Source of the DNA: Flectonema sp. DT1601 | Taxonomy: Eukaryota; Euglenozoa; Diplonemea; Diplonemida; Diplonemidae | Assembly (NCBI GenBank): GCA_964019425.1 | Contig: OZ025785.1 | Span: 643,501 to 707,500, forward strand | DNA: 64,000 nt | Direction: 5' to 3' | Shown: piece after piece, positions 9,586 to 19,615 of the stretch | Position numbering within the stretch: position 1 is the stretch's first letter | Layout: the number at the start of each line of letters is the position of its first letter | Program-made: the position numbers and the translations under genes | The notes under the pieces: model-generated | What the model was told of the DNA's origin: nothing | Seen by the model: the letters and a program-made list of their open reading frames with translations, nothing else | The model's database searches: none

Positions 9586-11769
9586 ATGATAATGACAGTT
9601 ATCTTGTCATTGGCATTGTCTGCATTTGAAGTTGTTAAGAAGAATAGCGGTACGGCAGATGGTTTGACATCAGCGATGAAGTGCAACTCAATCGATTTCT
9701 ATCGAGGAAAGATGCGAGTTGAATGTGTCGCAGCATCAATCTCTACGGAAGTTCAATGGAATATAAACACCGGCATCGACCCTCCTATCATTGAAGAAGG
9801 GTATTTGGGAACACCCTCTGGTTGGACAACACCATTCACCAATAACTTTACGTTCCATACTGGCCAGCTTAACATTGCTATTCATAGAAGGGATACTGGA
9901 GGTTATCTTGGCAATGCTCCGAACTTGTTGCCAACGAATGTTGTAGTAATTGATGTTGGAAATTCCTCGTTGTTTGGTTATGTTGTGGCGTTGTCGACTG
10001 AAAACACACTCGTCAGTAGCAAGTTTATTGGTCAATTTAATAAAGATGTGAAATTATTTACGTTTTCTGATTGGGAGATTCTTGACAACAGAGAAAATGG
10101 ACCAACTGCACTGTGTGCCAATACTAACAGTGGACTTGTTGTGTATTCGAGTGGAGCATGGGTTGTTGTGTACGATTTTATTAACAAAAAGTCGATTGCA
10201 AGATTTCGTTATATCGATTCAGTGGATTCGGTCGCAAGCGGTTTCAAATTAGATATTTTGATATCATCGTTCAGTCTGTACATTATTACAACTCCTCCTT
10301 TATTAATAAAGGCATACAACATATCAAAAATCGGAGATCTATTTTCAATCACAGAATGGTCTCAAAGCAAACCAATATTCCTTGGTCACACGGTCAGCTA
10401 TTTATATTCTGAAAACACTCTACTGATTAGCAGTAATACAAAAGGGTTATATGAATATCGTCCAGGGACTGGTTTGTTTGTCAAAACAGTTGATTTTTGT
10501 GAAGAGAGTCAAGGAGCAGGTCCGATATTTCAAATTGACAGAAGGATTTCACAGTTGAGTAATAAAGAAGAGTCGCGTTTGTTATTCGTTGTTTGTTATT
10601 TGATATCGTCTACTAGTTTGATTAATTCTAAGTTTATCTTGAATCAAATTGAAGTTACAGAAGTTGTTGGTAATCACAAGACAATAACACCGAATCCAAC
10701 GATCACTAACAACAATGAAATCGACAAATGGATTCTCCCAATCTCAATCTTGGGATTATCGTTCATAATCTTGACAGCAGTGTTATTATTATATTGCTGT
10801 TGTAGAATTAAAAAGAGGAATTGTGATTCATTTGATGATAACTTAATCAGTGAAGAGATGTGTGAAGCACGTCATCAATCAGACAGTAGGTTTGAATGGG
10901 AAGCATTAACAGATATTAAAACAGACAATCAAGGGATCATAACTGCTACTAGAAATGTGACTGAAGTGGTCGCTATTCAGCTCATCAGAACAGTTGATGA
11001 GGTCAGTGATGATCAAAAAATTAATTTTAATGAAGAAATATCTGTCCTGGCATCACTAAGACAAAAAGATATTCTCATGATGTATGGTTGGTTGAACAAT
11101 AATGAAAGAATATACACGATGACGGAATACTGTATGGAAGGTACGCTGAACTGTTTCTGTTACAGTCAAAGGCTGAGTCGAGAAACTGCTGCGAGATCGC
11201 TGATTGCGGTGGTCAGAGCCATCGCATTCTTACATGATAGGAACATAGCTCACATGGACATCAGAGGTCAGAATGTCCAGGTGACTGAATACTTAGAAAT
11301 GAAATTATGTTTAATCCCGGGAGTGACAAGTCCCTTGGGAAAGAGTGTTGATTTGCCTATTCAAAATACACCTTGGCGTTCACCTGAGACAATGTTGCAA
11401 CCTTGCATAGCAACTGATGGTCATGACGTATTTAGTTTTGGTTGTTTGGTGTTTGAAATTCTAACTGGGAATTCACCTCCTCCATCTCCTGACTGTTCGT
11501 TTTTAATATCACCTTTAATGTGTAGAAGGGAAGCAGGTCTTTGGGAAATTATATCAAAATGCTGCTGTCACAATCCTGAAGAACGACTAACCACTCAACG
11601 GATAACAAATATTTTGATAGAGAGTGACGTTGATGGATATACGGGAAATGAGAAACCAACACCTGTTAAAGTTGAACTGATCAACAATATTATAAACTCA
11701 TCAGCTGGTAATCTACTGCAATATGATATTTATCAACACCCTTCTTCAGGTACTCCACTTGCTGAGTAG
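9586..11769 (+). CDS. Single-pass receptor pseudokinase
   Basis: An intronless gene of 727 codons. A hydrophobic start (residues 1-15) looks like a signal peptide. Residues about 20-375 form an ectodomain rich in short beta strands, perhaps a propeller; no family is recognised. A membrane segment spans about 382-405 (ILPISILGLSFIILTAV then Cys/Arg-rich stop transfer). The cytoplasmic part (about 438-690) has a protein kinase fold. Key sites are altered: the VAIK lysine is Gln (VVAIQ, about 460), HRD reads HMD but the following Asn is kept (HMDIRGQN, about 555), DFG is replaced by LIPG (about 573), and APE reads SPE (about 598). Loss of the ATP lysine and the DFG aspartate argues against normal catalysis, so this is probably a signalling scaffold. 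A piece of its ectodomain coding sequence is copied at 15763-15955. Confidence 0.8.
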   Translation: MIMTVILSLALSAFEVVKKNSGTADGLTSAMKCNSIDFYRGKMRVECVAASISTEVQWNINTGIDPPIIEEGYLGTPSGWTTPFTNNFTFHTGQLNIAIHRRDTGGYLGNAPNLLPTNVVVIDVGNSSLFGYVVALSTENTLVSSKFIGQFNKDVKLFTFSDWEILDNRENGPTALCANTNSGLVVYSSGAWVVVYDFINKKSIARFRYIDSVDSVASGFKLDILISSFSLYIITTPPLLIKAYNISKIGDLFSITEWSQSKPIFLGHTVSYLYSENTLLISSNTKGLYEYRPGTGLFVKTVDFCEESQGAGPIFQIDRRISQLSNKEESRLLFVVCYLISSTSLINSKFILNQIEVTEVVGNHKTITPNPTITNNNEIDKWILPISILGLSFIILTAVLLLYCCCRIKKRNCDSFDDNLISEEMCEARHQSDSRFEWEALTDIKTDNQGIITATRNVTEVVAIQLIRTVDEVSDDQKINFNEEISVLASLRQKDILMMYGWLNNNERIYTMTEYCMEGTLNCFCYSQRLSRETAARSLIAVVRAIAFLHDRNIAHMDIRGQNVQVTEYLEMKLCLIPGVTSPLGKSVDLPIQNTPWRSPETMLQPCIATDGHDVFSFGCLVFEILTGNSPPPSPDCSFLISPLMCRREAGLWEIISKCCCHNPEERLTTQRITNILIESDVDGYTGNEKPTPVKVELINNIINSSAGNLLQYDIYQHPSSGTPLAE

Positions 11770-12049
11770 GAAATTCGGTTCTCGTTAAAGGTTTTGATGT
11801 GTTGTCTTTATTAAAATGAAGAACAAGTTTTTGTTGAATCCTGGATAATATTTCTCAGGATTCCGATTCCTCCAAAAAAAAAAAAAGAAAATATGAGATT
11901 CCTTCTGTCTCTACCTACCTGCTATGTGTGGAAACTACGTATTCCACAAGTGTATTATGAAACAGTAGAACAATTGTGTTTTTATTACTTTTCTTTTTTT
12001 ATAATAAGCTCATATTCTACTCGCTATCTGTGGAAACAACAGTCAAGGG
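11770..12049. other. Spacer between pseudokinase and LRR gene
   Basis: AT-rich spacer holding an A-run near 11875 and no recognisable gene. Confidence 0.6.
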
Positions 12050-12175
12050 AACGTGTTGTATTATTCGAAGGTCTTTTTTCTTTTCTTAATTATCGTTGGG
12101 AAAAAGTTCTCGAATTGAAGTTACGTATCCTTTGACTTAATTCTTCATCACCAGAAACTCATCCAGTTAAAAATA
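12050..12175 (+). promoter_or_regulatory. Conserved upstream block of the LRR family
   Basis: The 126 bases before this LRR start match 23531-23656 nearly completely, and their last 70 bases match the sequence before the LRR start at 21284. The block includes 'GTTACGTATCCTTTGA' and 'TTCTTCATCACCAG' followed 21 bases later by ATG. It probably carries the 5'UTR with an acceptor-like CAG and perhaps part of the promoter. The conservation could also simply reflect recent duplication. Confidence 0.5.
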
Positions 12176-14380
12176 ATGGCAACTATCGATTCCCTGTCCT
12201 CTGTTTTGAGGAGCCATCAGAGGTTCATGGCGAAGCTGCTGGTGGAAATGGTGAGTCGGAAAGAGGAATCGGGGGCGCTGATGGACAGTTTTTCAGAAGT
12301 TCTCAGATCGTCGGAGGAGATCATGGATGGAATGACGGATGCTGAGGCTGCGACTGAATTGACGACGTACAAGGAAGTACACCGGGTGGCGAGGGAGAAG
12401 GAGTCGGCGAAGTTGGTGGAAGGAAGCTCGCGATTACTGGGGAGCCTTTCCTTGCATCCTGACATGAAGTGTGACGATATCGGGTTTGTTAAAGCTGATC
12501 TCAAGGGGGACGGGAAGTTGGAGTTGGTCGAAGATGACCTGAGGAATGTATTCTCGTCCACCTGCTTCCCTCGGCTGCTGAACGAGGATGAGTATTTCAA
12601 CACACTTCAAATTGGTTACTTGGGCATGGGTGAAACAGAGGAGGGTGTCCCAGCCCAACTCAGGAAGGAACTTTTCCTGCTGCTGGACTGGCCGAGACTC
12701 TCCCACTCGTCGAAGGAAGAAGTAAAATCCCAATTTGACAACACCTCATGGGGTGCTGAGATCCTCCGTGAGCTGGAAGATTCGAATAACAGGGGTACTG
12801 TGAAAAGAACATACAAATGGCCTCGGTATGAACGTGTTGTGACTGCGGAGGAGTTGAGAACTTCACATCTTCGTACTCGAATTGACATTTTGTTCGCAGA
12901 AAATCGCAACATGTTGTGTGTCCTCGATGCCTCAGAATATATTGACGATGAAGGCACCCTTTCTAATGATTGTGTTAAGAAGCTTCCGTCTTCCATCCGT
13001 CGGTTGTTATTCACCAACTGCAGCCGTTGCACCAAATTTCAGCAGCATTTCCTGTTTGGCAGTTGTAACTCGCTGACGTCAATCGATTTCACATCTTTTC
13101 ACAACGTGACGGCCATCCCCAACAAGTTCTTGAACAACTTGAAGTCTCTGACTCACGTAGATCTGTCATCCTTTAGTGAAGTTACTAACATTGGCAATGA
13201 CTTTATATATGACTGCAGGTCCCTCAAATCCATCGATGTTTCCGGTTTGAAGAAACTGACTACAATAGGAGATGGATTCTTGAATTATTCAAAGTCCCTG
13301 ACTCACGTGGATTTATCTTCCTTTAGTGAAGTTACTAACATTGGCCATTACTTTATTAGTGACTGTGAGTCCCTCACCTCCATCGATGTTTCCGGTCTGA
13401 AGAAGCTGACTACAATAGGAAATAAATTCTTGAATAACTTGCGGTCTCTGACTCACGTGGATTTATCTTCCTTTAGTGAAGTTACTAACATTGGCCATTA
13501 CTTTATTAGTTACTGTGAGTCCCTCACCTCCATCGATGTTTCCGGTCTGAAGAAGCTGACTATGATAGGAAGTGAATTCTTATATGGTTCGAGGGTTCTG
13601 GCTAGCATGGATTTATCATCCTTGAGTAAAGTTACGAGTATTGGCTATAACAAACAAACTTCAAGTACTCGAATTGACGTTTTATTCACACAAAATCCCG
13701 ACATTTTGTGTGTCCTCGATGCCTCAAAATATATTTATAAAGGTACCTATTCTGGTGATTGTGTTAAGATGCTTCCGTCTTGCATCCGTCGGTTGTCATT
13801 CACCAACTGCAGCCGTTGCACTGCATTTGAGCAAGAGTTCCTGTCAGGCAGTTGTGACTCGCTGACGTCAATCGATTTCACTTCTTTTCACAATGTGACG
13901 GCCATCCCCAACAAGTTCTTGAACAACTTGAAGTCTCTGACTCACGTAGATCTGTCATCCTTTAGTGAAGTTACTAACATTGGCAATGACTTTATATATG
14001 ACTGCAGGTCCCTCAAATCCATCGATGTTTCCGGTCTGAAGAAGCTGACTACAATAGGAAATAAATTCTTGAACAACTTGAAGTCTCTGACTCACGTGGA
14101 TTTATCATCCTTGAGTGAAGTTACGAGCATTGGCGATGACTTTATTAGTTACTGTGAATCCCTCACCTCCATCGATGTTTCCGGTCTGAAGAAGCTGACT
14201 AAAATAGGATATAGATTCTTGCAGTATTCTACGTCTCTGACTAGAGTAGATTTATCTTCTTTTGGTGAAGTTACGAGCATTGGGAAGCCAGAAAAACTGG
14301 CTTTGAATAATGTCAGAGGATTAGGTGAGTGCAGTGTAGTTGTTAAAATGAAATTTAAGAAGTTATACATGTTGAGATGA
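12176..14380 (+). CDS. Leucine-rich-repeat protein, intact copy
   Basis: An intronless gene of 734 codons, with no signal peptide or membrane segment, so probably cytosolic. Residues 1-230 are a helical domain I do not recognise, shared with the copies at 21284 and 23657. The rest is a 23-residue LRR array of the BspA/LRR_5 type alternating two forms: 'SLTHVDLSSFSEVTNIG..F' and 'SLTSIDVSGLKKLTTIG..F', which makes a 46-residue (138-bp) super-unit. A capping block, 'RIDILF...MLCVLDAS...CVKKLP..IRRL', occurs twice (from about 234 and 496), so the array was duplicated within the gene. Repeats are nearly identical at the DNA level, which points to recent expansion or gene conversion. Likely a protein-binding scaffold; the partner is unknown. 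Confidence 0.8.
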   Translation: MATIDSLSSVLRSHQRFMAKLLVEMVSRKEESGALMDSFSEVLRSSEEIMDGMTDAEAATELTTYKEVHRVAREKESAKLVEGSSRLLGSLSLHPDMKCDDIGFVKADLKGDGKLELVEDDLRNVFSSTCFPRLLNEDEYFNTLQIGYLGMGETEEGVPAQLRKELFLLLDWPRLSHSSKEEVKSQFDNTSWGAEILRELEDSNNRGTVKRTYKWPRYERVVTAEELRTSHLRTRIDILFAENRNMLCVLDASEYIDDEGTLSNDCVKKLPSSIRRLLFTNCSRCTKFQQHFLFGSCNSLTSIDFTSFHNVTAIPNKFLNNLKSLTHVDLSSFSEVTNIGNDFIYDCRSLKSIDVSGLKKLTTIGDGFLNYSKSLTHVDLSSFSEVTNIGHYFISDCESLTSIDVSGLKKLTTIGNKFLNNLRSLTHVDLSSFSEVTNIGHYFISYCESLTSIDVSGLKKLTMIGSEFLYGSRVLASMDLSSLSKVTSIGYNKQTSSTRIDVLFTQNPDILCVLDASKYIYKGTYSGDCVKMLPSCIRRLSFTNCSRCTAFEQEFLSGSCDSLTSIDFTSFHNVTAIPNKFLNNLKSLTHVDLSSFSEVTNIGNDFIYDCRSLKSIDVSGLKKLTTIGNKFLNNLKSLTHVDLSSLSEVTSIGDDFISYCESLTSIDVSGLKKLTKIGYRFLQYSTSLTRVDLSSFGEVTSIGKPEKLALNNVRGLGECSVVVKMKFKKLYMLR

Positions 14381-14569
14381 CCACCTTCAGCCATTGGTAA
14401 GTAATTAGCTCCCGTCACTGTACTCACTTGGGAAAGTAATTATTCGAATTGAAAACACCATATTCGGAACTCCTGCCGATACATTGATGACTTCCTTAAC
14501 TGGAGTTGCAACCCTCCTTCTGAAGAATCTGATACATTTTATCCGAAGTGGGACGCAGAATTTGTGGAC

Positions 14570-14650
14570 TTCGCATCTCCACCCCGACGTGTCCCCTGAA
14601 TTCACATATTCAACAGCACGTATTGGGTTTTATTAACCGATTGTTATGCA
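14570..14650 (+). repeat. Dispersed SINE-like repeat, partial copy
   Basis: Contains 'CCCCGACGTGTCCCC', then 'CACATATTCAACAGCACG' and 'TTGGGTTTTATTAACCGATTG', which follow the family order. It lies at the left end of a duplicated block that recurs from 17637. Confidence 0.5.
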
Positions 14651-14794
14651 ACTTAACGACGAATGGTATTTTAAGTGTGTTTGCTTTTTGGTCATTGGTT
14701 GTCTTTTCGTACGTCTCGTTAAGTGTTTCAGCTATTTGTGTTTCGGAACTGTTTTGATGAAAATAATTTGATTCTCTCATTTATGCTTTTCAGG

Positions 14795-15405
14795 TTTCCA
14801 AATGGAGGAATCACAAAACAACATATGCACCGGTAGCAACGCCCAAGATAAATATTGGAAACAAGTATTCCATCCTCTTTTTAAAAGTGAGGGGGATTCT
14901 TCAATAATTTCCGAAAAGTAAAAGAACTGATATCTGAATTCTATCCGGAAGTGAAGAGGGGTCCAGTGGGTGAAACTCTTCTTCATAGATTGATATTAGG
15001 TCATCCTGATAAGGGGAAAGAGAATAAGTTAAGAAAGGTATTGGATTTACTACTCAAACTAGATGACCCAGTGTTATTAATGGAAATAGTATGTCACGCC
15101 TACAACAGGAGGGATCTGAAAGTTGCGCAAGTAAAATCAGGAAGAGAGTAGTTTTTGATGGAGAAACAGGATTACACCTTGCTATTGCTTTTGGTGACAT
15201 GGAATTGGTTGAAAACCTACTGTCGCTGGGGGCAGACTTGTGCTCTAGAGCATACGGTTCTTCCTTTGCTCCTGGAGTATCCAGAACGTACTTTGGTGAA
15301 TATCCCTTGTCCTTGGCAGCTGCGATGGGTTCTGTGGAAGTCGCTGAAATAATGCTGCGTCACTACTCTAAACAAACAACTGCTGTTTTAGACGATCAAC
15401 AAGAT
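14795..15405 (+). pseudogene. TRPV-like ankyrin fragment, copy 1 (broken)
   Basis: Encodes a short start (MEESQNNICTGSNAQDKYWK), then 'GPVGETLLHRLIL', then 'GETGLHLAIAFGDMELVENL' and 'YFGEYPLSLAAAMGS'. The run 'GxTxLHxAI..x.GAD..xRA.G.xF....YFGE.PLSxAA' is the hallmark of the ankyrin fingers of TRPV channels, though the channel part is absent. Compared with copy 2 it lacks 31 bases near 15150, which shifts the frame; the short N-terminal frame also ends in a stop. Downstream the sequence changes directly into LRR-family sequence. This is a decayed gene fragment in a duplicated block. Confidence 0.65.
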
Positions 15406-15424
15406 ATCATTTCGATAGTTACTT

Positions 15425-17300
15425 TTCACAATGTGACGGCCATTTCCCGTCAAGGTCCTGAACTTGTAGTCTCTGACTCACGTTGATTTGACTTCCTTTA
15501 GTGAAGTTGTGAGTATTGACAAAATTCTTTTTATAATTGACTGTGAATCCCTGACCTCTATCGATGTTTCCAGACTTGAGAAGGTGACTACAATAGGAAG
15601 AGGTTTCGTTGGGTATTGAATCCTTTAGTGAAGTTACGATCATTGACGATTACTTGTTACTGTGAGTCCCTCACCTCCGTCGATGTTTCCCGTTTGGAGA
15701 GGCTGAGTGAAATAGGATTTGGATTCTTAAGTGATACGAAACTAACTAACAAAAGTGTCAATCGGATTTAATAAAGATGTGAAATTATTTACGTTTTCTG
15801 ATTGGGAGATTCTTGACAACAGAGAAAATGGACTGCACTGTGTGCCAATACTAACAGCGGACTTGTTGTGTATTCGAGTGGAGCATGGGTTGTTGTGTAC
15901 GATTTTATTAACAAAAAGTCGATTGCAAGATTTCGTTATATCGATTCAGTGTCAGACGGTTGTGACTCGCTGACGTCAATCAATTTCACTTCTTTTCACA
16001 ACGTGACGGCCATCCCCAACAAGTTCTTGAATAACTTGAAGTCTCTGACTCACGTGGATTTATCCTCCTTTAGTAAAGTTACTAACATTGATGATGACTT
16101 TATTAGAAACTGTGAGTCCCTCACCTCCATCGATGTTTCCGGTCTGAAGAAGCTGACTACAATAGGAGGTAGATTCTTAAATAATTCAAAATCCCTGACT
16201 AGAGTGGACTTGCGTTGCCTTAGTAAGGTTACGAGCATTGGCGATTACTTTATTAGTAACTGTGAGTCCCTCACCTCCATCGGTGTTTTCGGTTTTAAGA
16301 AGCTGGCTGCAATAGGAAGCGGGTTCTTAGGTAGTACAAAGTCTCTGACTAGTGTGGATTTATCATCCTTGAGTGAAGTTACGAGCATTGGCTATAACAA
16401 ACATGTTGTGACTGCGGGTGACCTGAAGGCTTCACGTACTCGAATTGACGTTTTGTTCACACAAAATCCCGACATGTTGTGTGTCTTCGATGCCTCGGAA
16501 TATATTGACGATGAAGGCACCCTTTCTAATGATTGTGTCAAGAAGCTTCCGTCTTGCATCCGTCGGTTGTCATTCACTAACTGCAGCCGTTGTATTAAAT
16601 TTCAGGAGAATTTCCTGTCAGACGGTTGTGACTCGCTGACGTCAATCAATTTCACTTCTTTTCACAACGTGACGGCCATCCCCAACAACTTCTTGAAAAG
16701 GTTGAAGTCTCTGACTCACGTGGATTTATCATCCTTTAGTAAAGTTACGAGCATTGGCGATGACTTTATTAGTTACTGTGAGTCCCTCAAATCCATCGAT
16801 GTTTCCGGTTTGAAGAAGCTGTCTAAAATAGGAAATGGATTCTTAAGTAAATCAGAAGCCCTGACTAGAGTAGATTATCTTCTTTTGGTGAAGTTACGAG
16901 CATTGGCAAGAGCTTTATTTGTTACTGTGAGTCCCTCACCTCCATCGATGTTTCCGGTTTGAAGAAACTGTCTGAAATAGGAAATTTATTCTTAAGTAAT
17001 GCAAAGTCCCTGACTAGAGTGGATTTATCTTCCTTTAGTGAAGTTACTAACATTGGCGATCGCTTTATGCTTGACTGTGAGTCCCTCACCTCCATCGATG
17101 TTTCCGGTTTGAAGAAAGTGACTAAATTAGGAGATAGATTCTTGGGGCTAGAAAAATATGGAAATTCGCAGAAGCCAATGAAACTGATTATGAACAATGT
17201 CAGAGGATTAGATAAGTGCAGTGAAGTTGTTAAAAAGGAATTGCAGAGGTTAAAATATGAGTTTTCCAGTAGAAGAAGATTCAGGAGCACCAGCTTTTGA
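15425..17300 (+). pseudogene. Chimeric LRR copy with inserted pseudokinase piece
   Basis: LRR-family sequence without the family's N-terminal helical domain or start region. It begins with a diverged repeat, takes in a piece of the receptor pseudokinase gene (15763-15955), then continues as a good LRR array including a second capping block ('RIDVLF...MLCVFDAS') near residues encoded at 16440. One base is missing near 16875 compared with the same motif in the gene at 12176, so the array continues in another frame to 17300. The longest uninterrupted frame, 15868-16962, fuses pseudokinase ectodomain residues directly to LRRs. It could still be transcribed, but I read it as a chimeric pseudogene. 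Confidence 0.6.
15763..15955 (+). repeat. Captured fragment of the receptor pseudokinase gene
   Basis: Nearly identical to about 10035-10225 of the pseudokinase gene: it lacks only four bases (CCAA in the original) and has about one substitution. The fragment keeps the orientation and, after the small deletion, the native reading frame ('GAWVVVYDFINKKSIARF'), which runs in frame into the LRR array. The high identity implies recent copying. No target-site duplication or transposon end is visible at the joins. Confidence 0.8.
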
Positions 17301-17636
17301 TAGGTGACCCTAGTGAATCATTTTCGATGGAATTGTTTTGGGGATATTAATTTGGCTGAAAACATGGGATAGTCATGGGCAACCTGGCTAAGACTGTTCC
17401 AGTGCAGAAAAAAAAAAAAAAAAAAGAACTTTTTCTCAGAAAAAGCTGGTAGTTTTTGCAGCACGATCCTACATAAAATTTGTCGTTTTTTGGCACTTCT
17501 GGCTCCACCCTTGTACTCATAAGATACATTTTTCCCCTTTGTCGAAAAAAAAAAAAACGCGAAAGGCCCCGTACGTGGCCTTCAGGGCTTCTAGGGTTAA
17601 TATAAAAAAGTGCACTGAATTAAAATATAAAAAAGA
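17301..17636. other. Spacer with A-runs
   Basis: Non-coding spacer between the chimeric LRR copy and the second duplicated block. Contains poly-A runs near 17406 and 17543. No gene seen. Confidence 0.55.
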
Positions 17637-18517
17637 ACATATTCAACAGCACGTATTGGGTTTTATTGACCGATTGTTATGCAACTGAACGACGAATGGT
17701 ATTTTAAGTGTGTTTGCTTTTTGGTCATTGGTTGTCTTTTCGTACGTCTCGTTAAGTGTTTCAGCTATTTGTGTTTCGGAACTGTTTTGATGAAAATAAT
17801 TTGATTCTCTCATTTATGCTTTTCAGGTTTCCAAATGGAGGAATCACAAAACAACATATGCACCGGTAGCAACGCCCAAGATAAATATTGGAAACAAGTA
17901 TTCCATCCTCTTTTTAAAAGTGAGGGGGATTCTTCAATAATTTCCGAATAGTAAAAAAACTGATATCTGAATTCTATCCGGAAGTGAAGAGGGGTCCAGT
18001 GGGTGAAACTCTTCTTCATAGATTGATATTAGGTCATCCTGATAAGGGGAAAGAGAATAAGTTAAGAAAGGTATTGGATTTACTACTCAAACTAGATGAC
18101 CCAGTGTTATTAATGGAAATAGTATGTCACGCCTACAACAGGAGGGATCTGAAAGTTGCGCAAGTAAAATCAGGAAGAGAGAGATCAACCAAATCACTTC
18201 GATATAAAGAATTAGTTTTTGATGGAGAAACAGGATTACACCTTGCTATTGCTTTTGGTGACATGGAATTGGTTGAAAACCTACTGTCGCTGGGGGCAGA
18301 CTTGTGCTCTAGAGCATACGGTTCTTCCTTTGCTCCTGGAGTATCCAGAACGTACTTTGGTGAATATCCCTTGTCCTTGGCAGCTGCGATGGGTTCTATG
18401 GAAGTCGCTGAAATAGTGCTGCGTCACTACTCTAAACAAACAACTGCTGTTTTAACAAGATATCATTTCGATAGTTACTTTTCACAATGTGACGGCCATT
18501 TCCCGTCAAGGTCCTGA
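17637..18517 (+). pseudogene. TRPV-like ankyrin fragment, copy 2
   Basis: Almost identical to 14600-15405, including the 5' spacer. It keeps the 31 bases lost from copy 1, so one frame from 17984 to 18517 runs through the whole ankyrin part: 'GPVGETLLHRLIL', 'GETGLHLAIAFGD', 'YFGEYPLSLAAAMGS'. The upstream piece (MEESQNNICTG...) is separated by a stop and a frame change, and the six-helix channel part is absent, so this is at best a truncated ankyrin protein. The 3' end runs into LRR-like sequence, as in copy 1. A split gene with small exons cannot be ruled out without transcripts. Confidence 0.6.
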
Positions 18518-18533
18518 ACTTGTAGTCTCTGAC

Positions 18534-19090
18534 TCACGTTGATTTGACTTCCTTTAGTGAAGTTATGACTATTGACAAAATTCTTTTTGTAATTGACTGT
18601 GAATCCCTGACCTCTATCGATGTTTCCAGACTTGAGAAGGTGACTACAATAGGAAGAGGTTTCGTTGGGTATTGAAAGCTGACCATAAGAGATGCCAAGG
18701 TTAACTTTAGGAACTTGATATTTAGGAAGTTAGGTTTATTTTGAAGTAAACGTGAATATGAGAATACTCTTGAAATCGAACCTAACAATCAAAATTCCAT
18801 TCAGGTAATTTGCCACCGATAAAACTTATGTCTGCGGGTATCGAATCCTTAAAAGTCTATCGTATTGCTATTGTATTGCAGATCGATAATATAACCACCG
18901 TTTTCTTATCTTTACTACAGTTAATTTGAGTTTTATTTTATTATACTGATGGATATTTGTACTCCTTTATCAGTTCTCACTCTCCTGTACTCATGTACAA
19001 CTCAATCGAACCCTGTCTGAAAGTGGATAAGAATATTTGTGAAATCATATTTTTAACGTGACAATCATTATAAATTTTTAACACTTGTGT
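18534..19090 (+). repeat. Duplicated block around an LRR remnant, copy 1
   Basis: About 555 bases nearly identical to 19616-20170. It starts with an LRR remnant (GATTTGACTTCCTTTAGTGA) and continues through spacer to 'TTAACACTTGTGTTC'. Its first 140 bases recur again at 15484-15620. Confidence 0.8.
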
Positions 19091-19517
19091 TCCCTTGTCA
19101 CTGTTGATATTTCTGACAACTGCATCGTCGGCACCCACTTCGATCAACTAGTAGCAGCTCTCTCTCATATGAAATCTGTTCAACATTTTATTTGTGATGG
19201 AAACAGGACATCTACTTCAGGTTTTCATTCTCGATTCTCGAAATCAGAACCACTAACAGTTCCACAGTTGAAATGCACTGGATACTAAAATGCAGACTCA
19301 TCCAACTTTTGATGAAATAATGAGAGTGTTAGTTAACATTGCATCTCATTCAAGACATGTAATTGCTGCATGCTATAACACACTGGTCATGTCGCAGCCG
19401 ACTACATCTACAGGTGGGGAAGACGATCCAAATAAACTCCAGCAGTGGAATACAGCCGCACACCAAACATTCGAAAGACTTTCAGTCAGCGAAAGTCCAT
19501 CTTCCATTGATCCATGA
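19085..19517 (+). pseudogene. LRR/CARMIL-like gene scrap
   Basis: Two adjacent frames: one encodes 'LVTVDISDNCIVGTHFDQL', 'VQHFICDGNR' and 'SGFHSRF', the next 'QTHPTFDEIMRVLVNIASHS'. The first is an LRR of the ribonuclease-inhibitor type, unlike the LRRs of the cluster. The order, an LRR with 'DGN..S..GF' followed by a short helix after a P-rich spacer, resembles the end of the CARMIL LRR domain, but similarity is weak. The frames need a shift to join. The scrap sits exactly between two copies of a 555-bp duplicated block, so it may have arrived with that rearrangement. Confidence 0.35.
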
Positions 19518-19615
19518 TTATGCTTTTTTTTTACACGCGATCATTTTGCTATATTTTTTTTTATTTTTTTTATTTTTTTTTTTTTGCATTTAACAAGTAT
19601 TGTAAGAACGAAAAA

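Noticed and set aside
12217-12603. Open frames on the minus strand opposite the LRR N-domain (also 21325-21711 and 23698-24084)
   Set aside because: They recur only because the coding sequence opposite them is duplicated; the plus-strand frame has the family pattern, the start and the upstream block.
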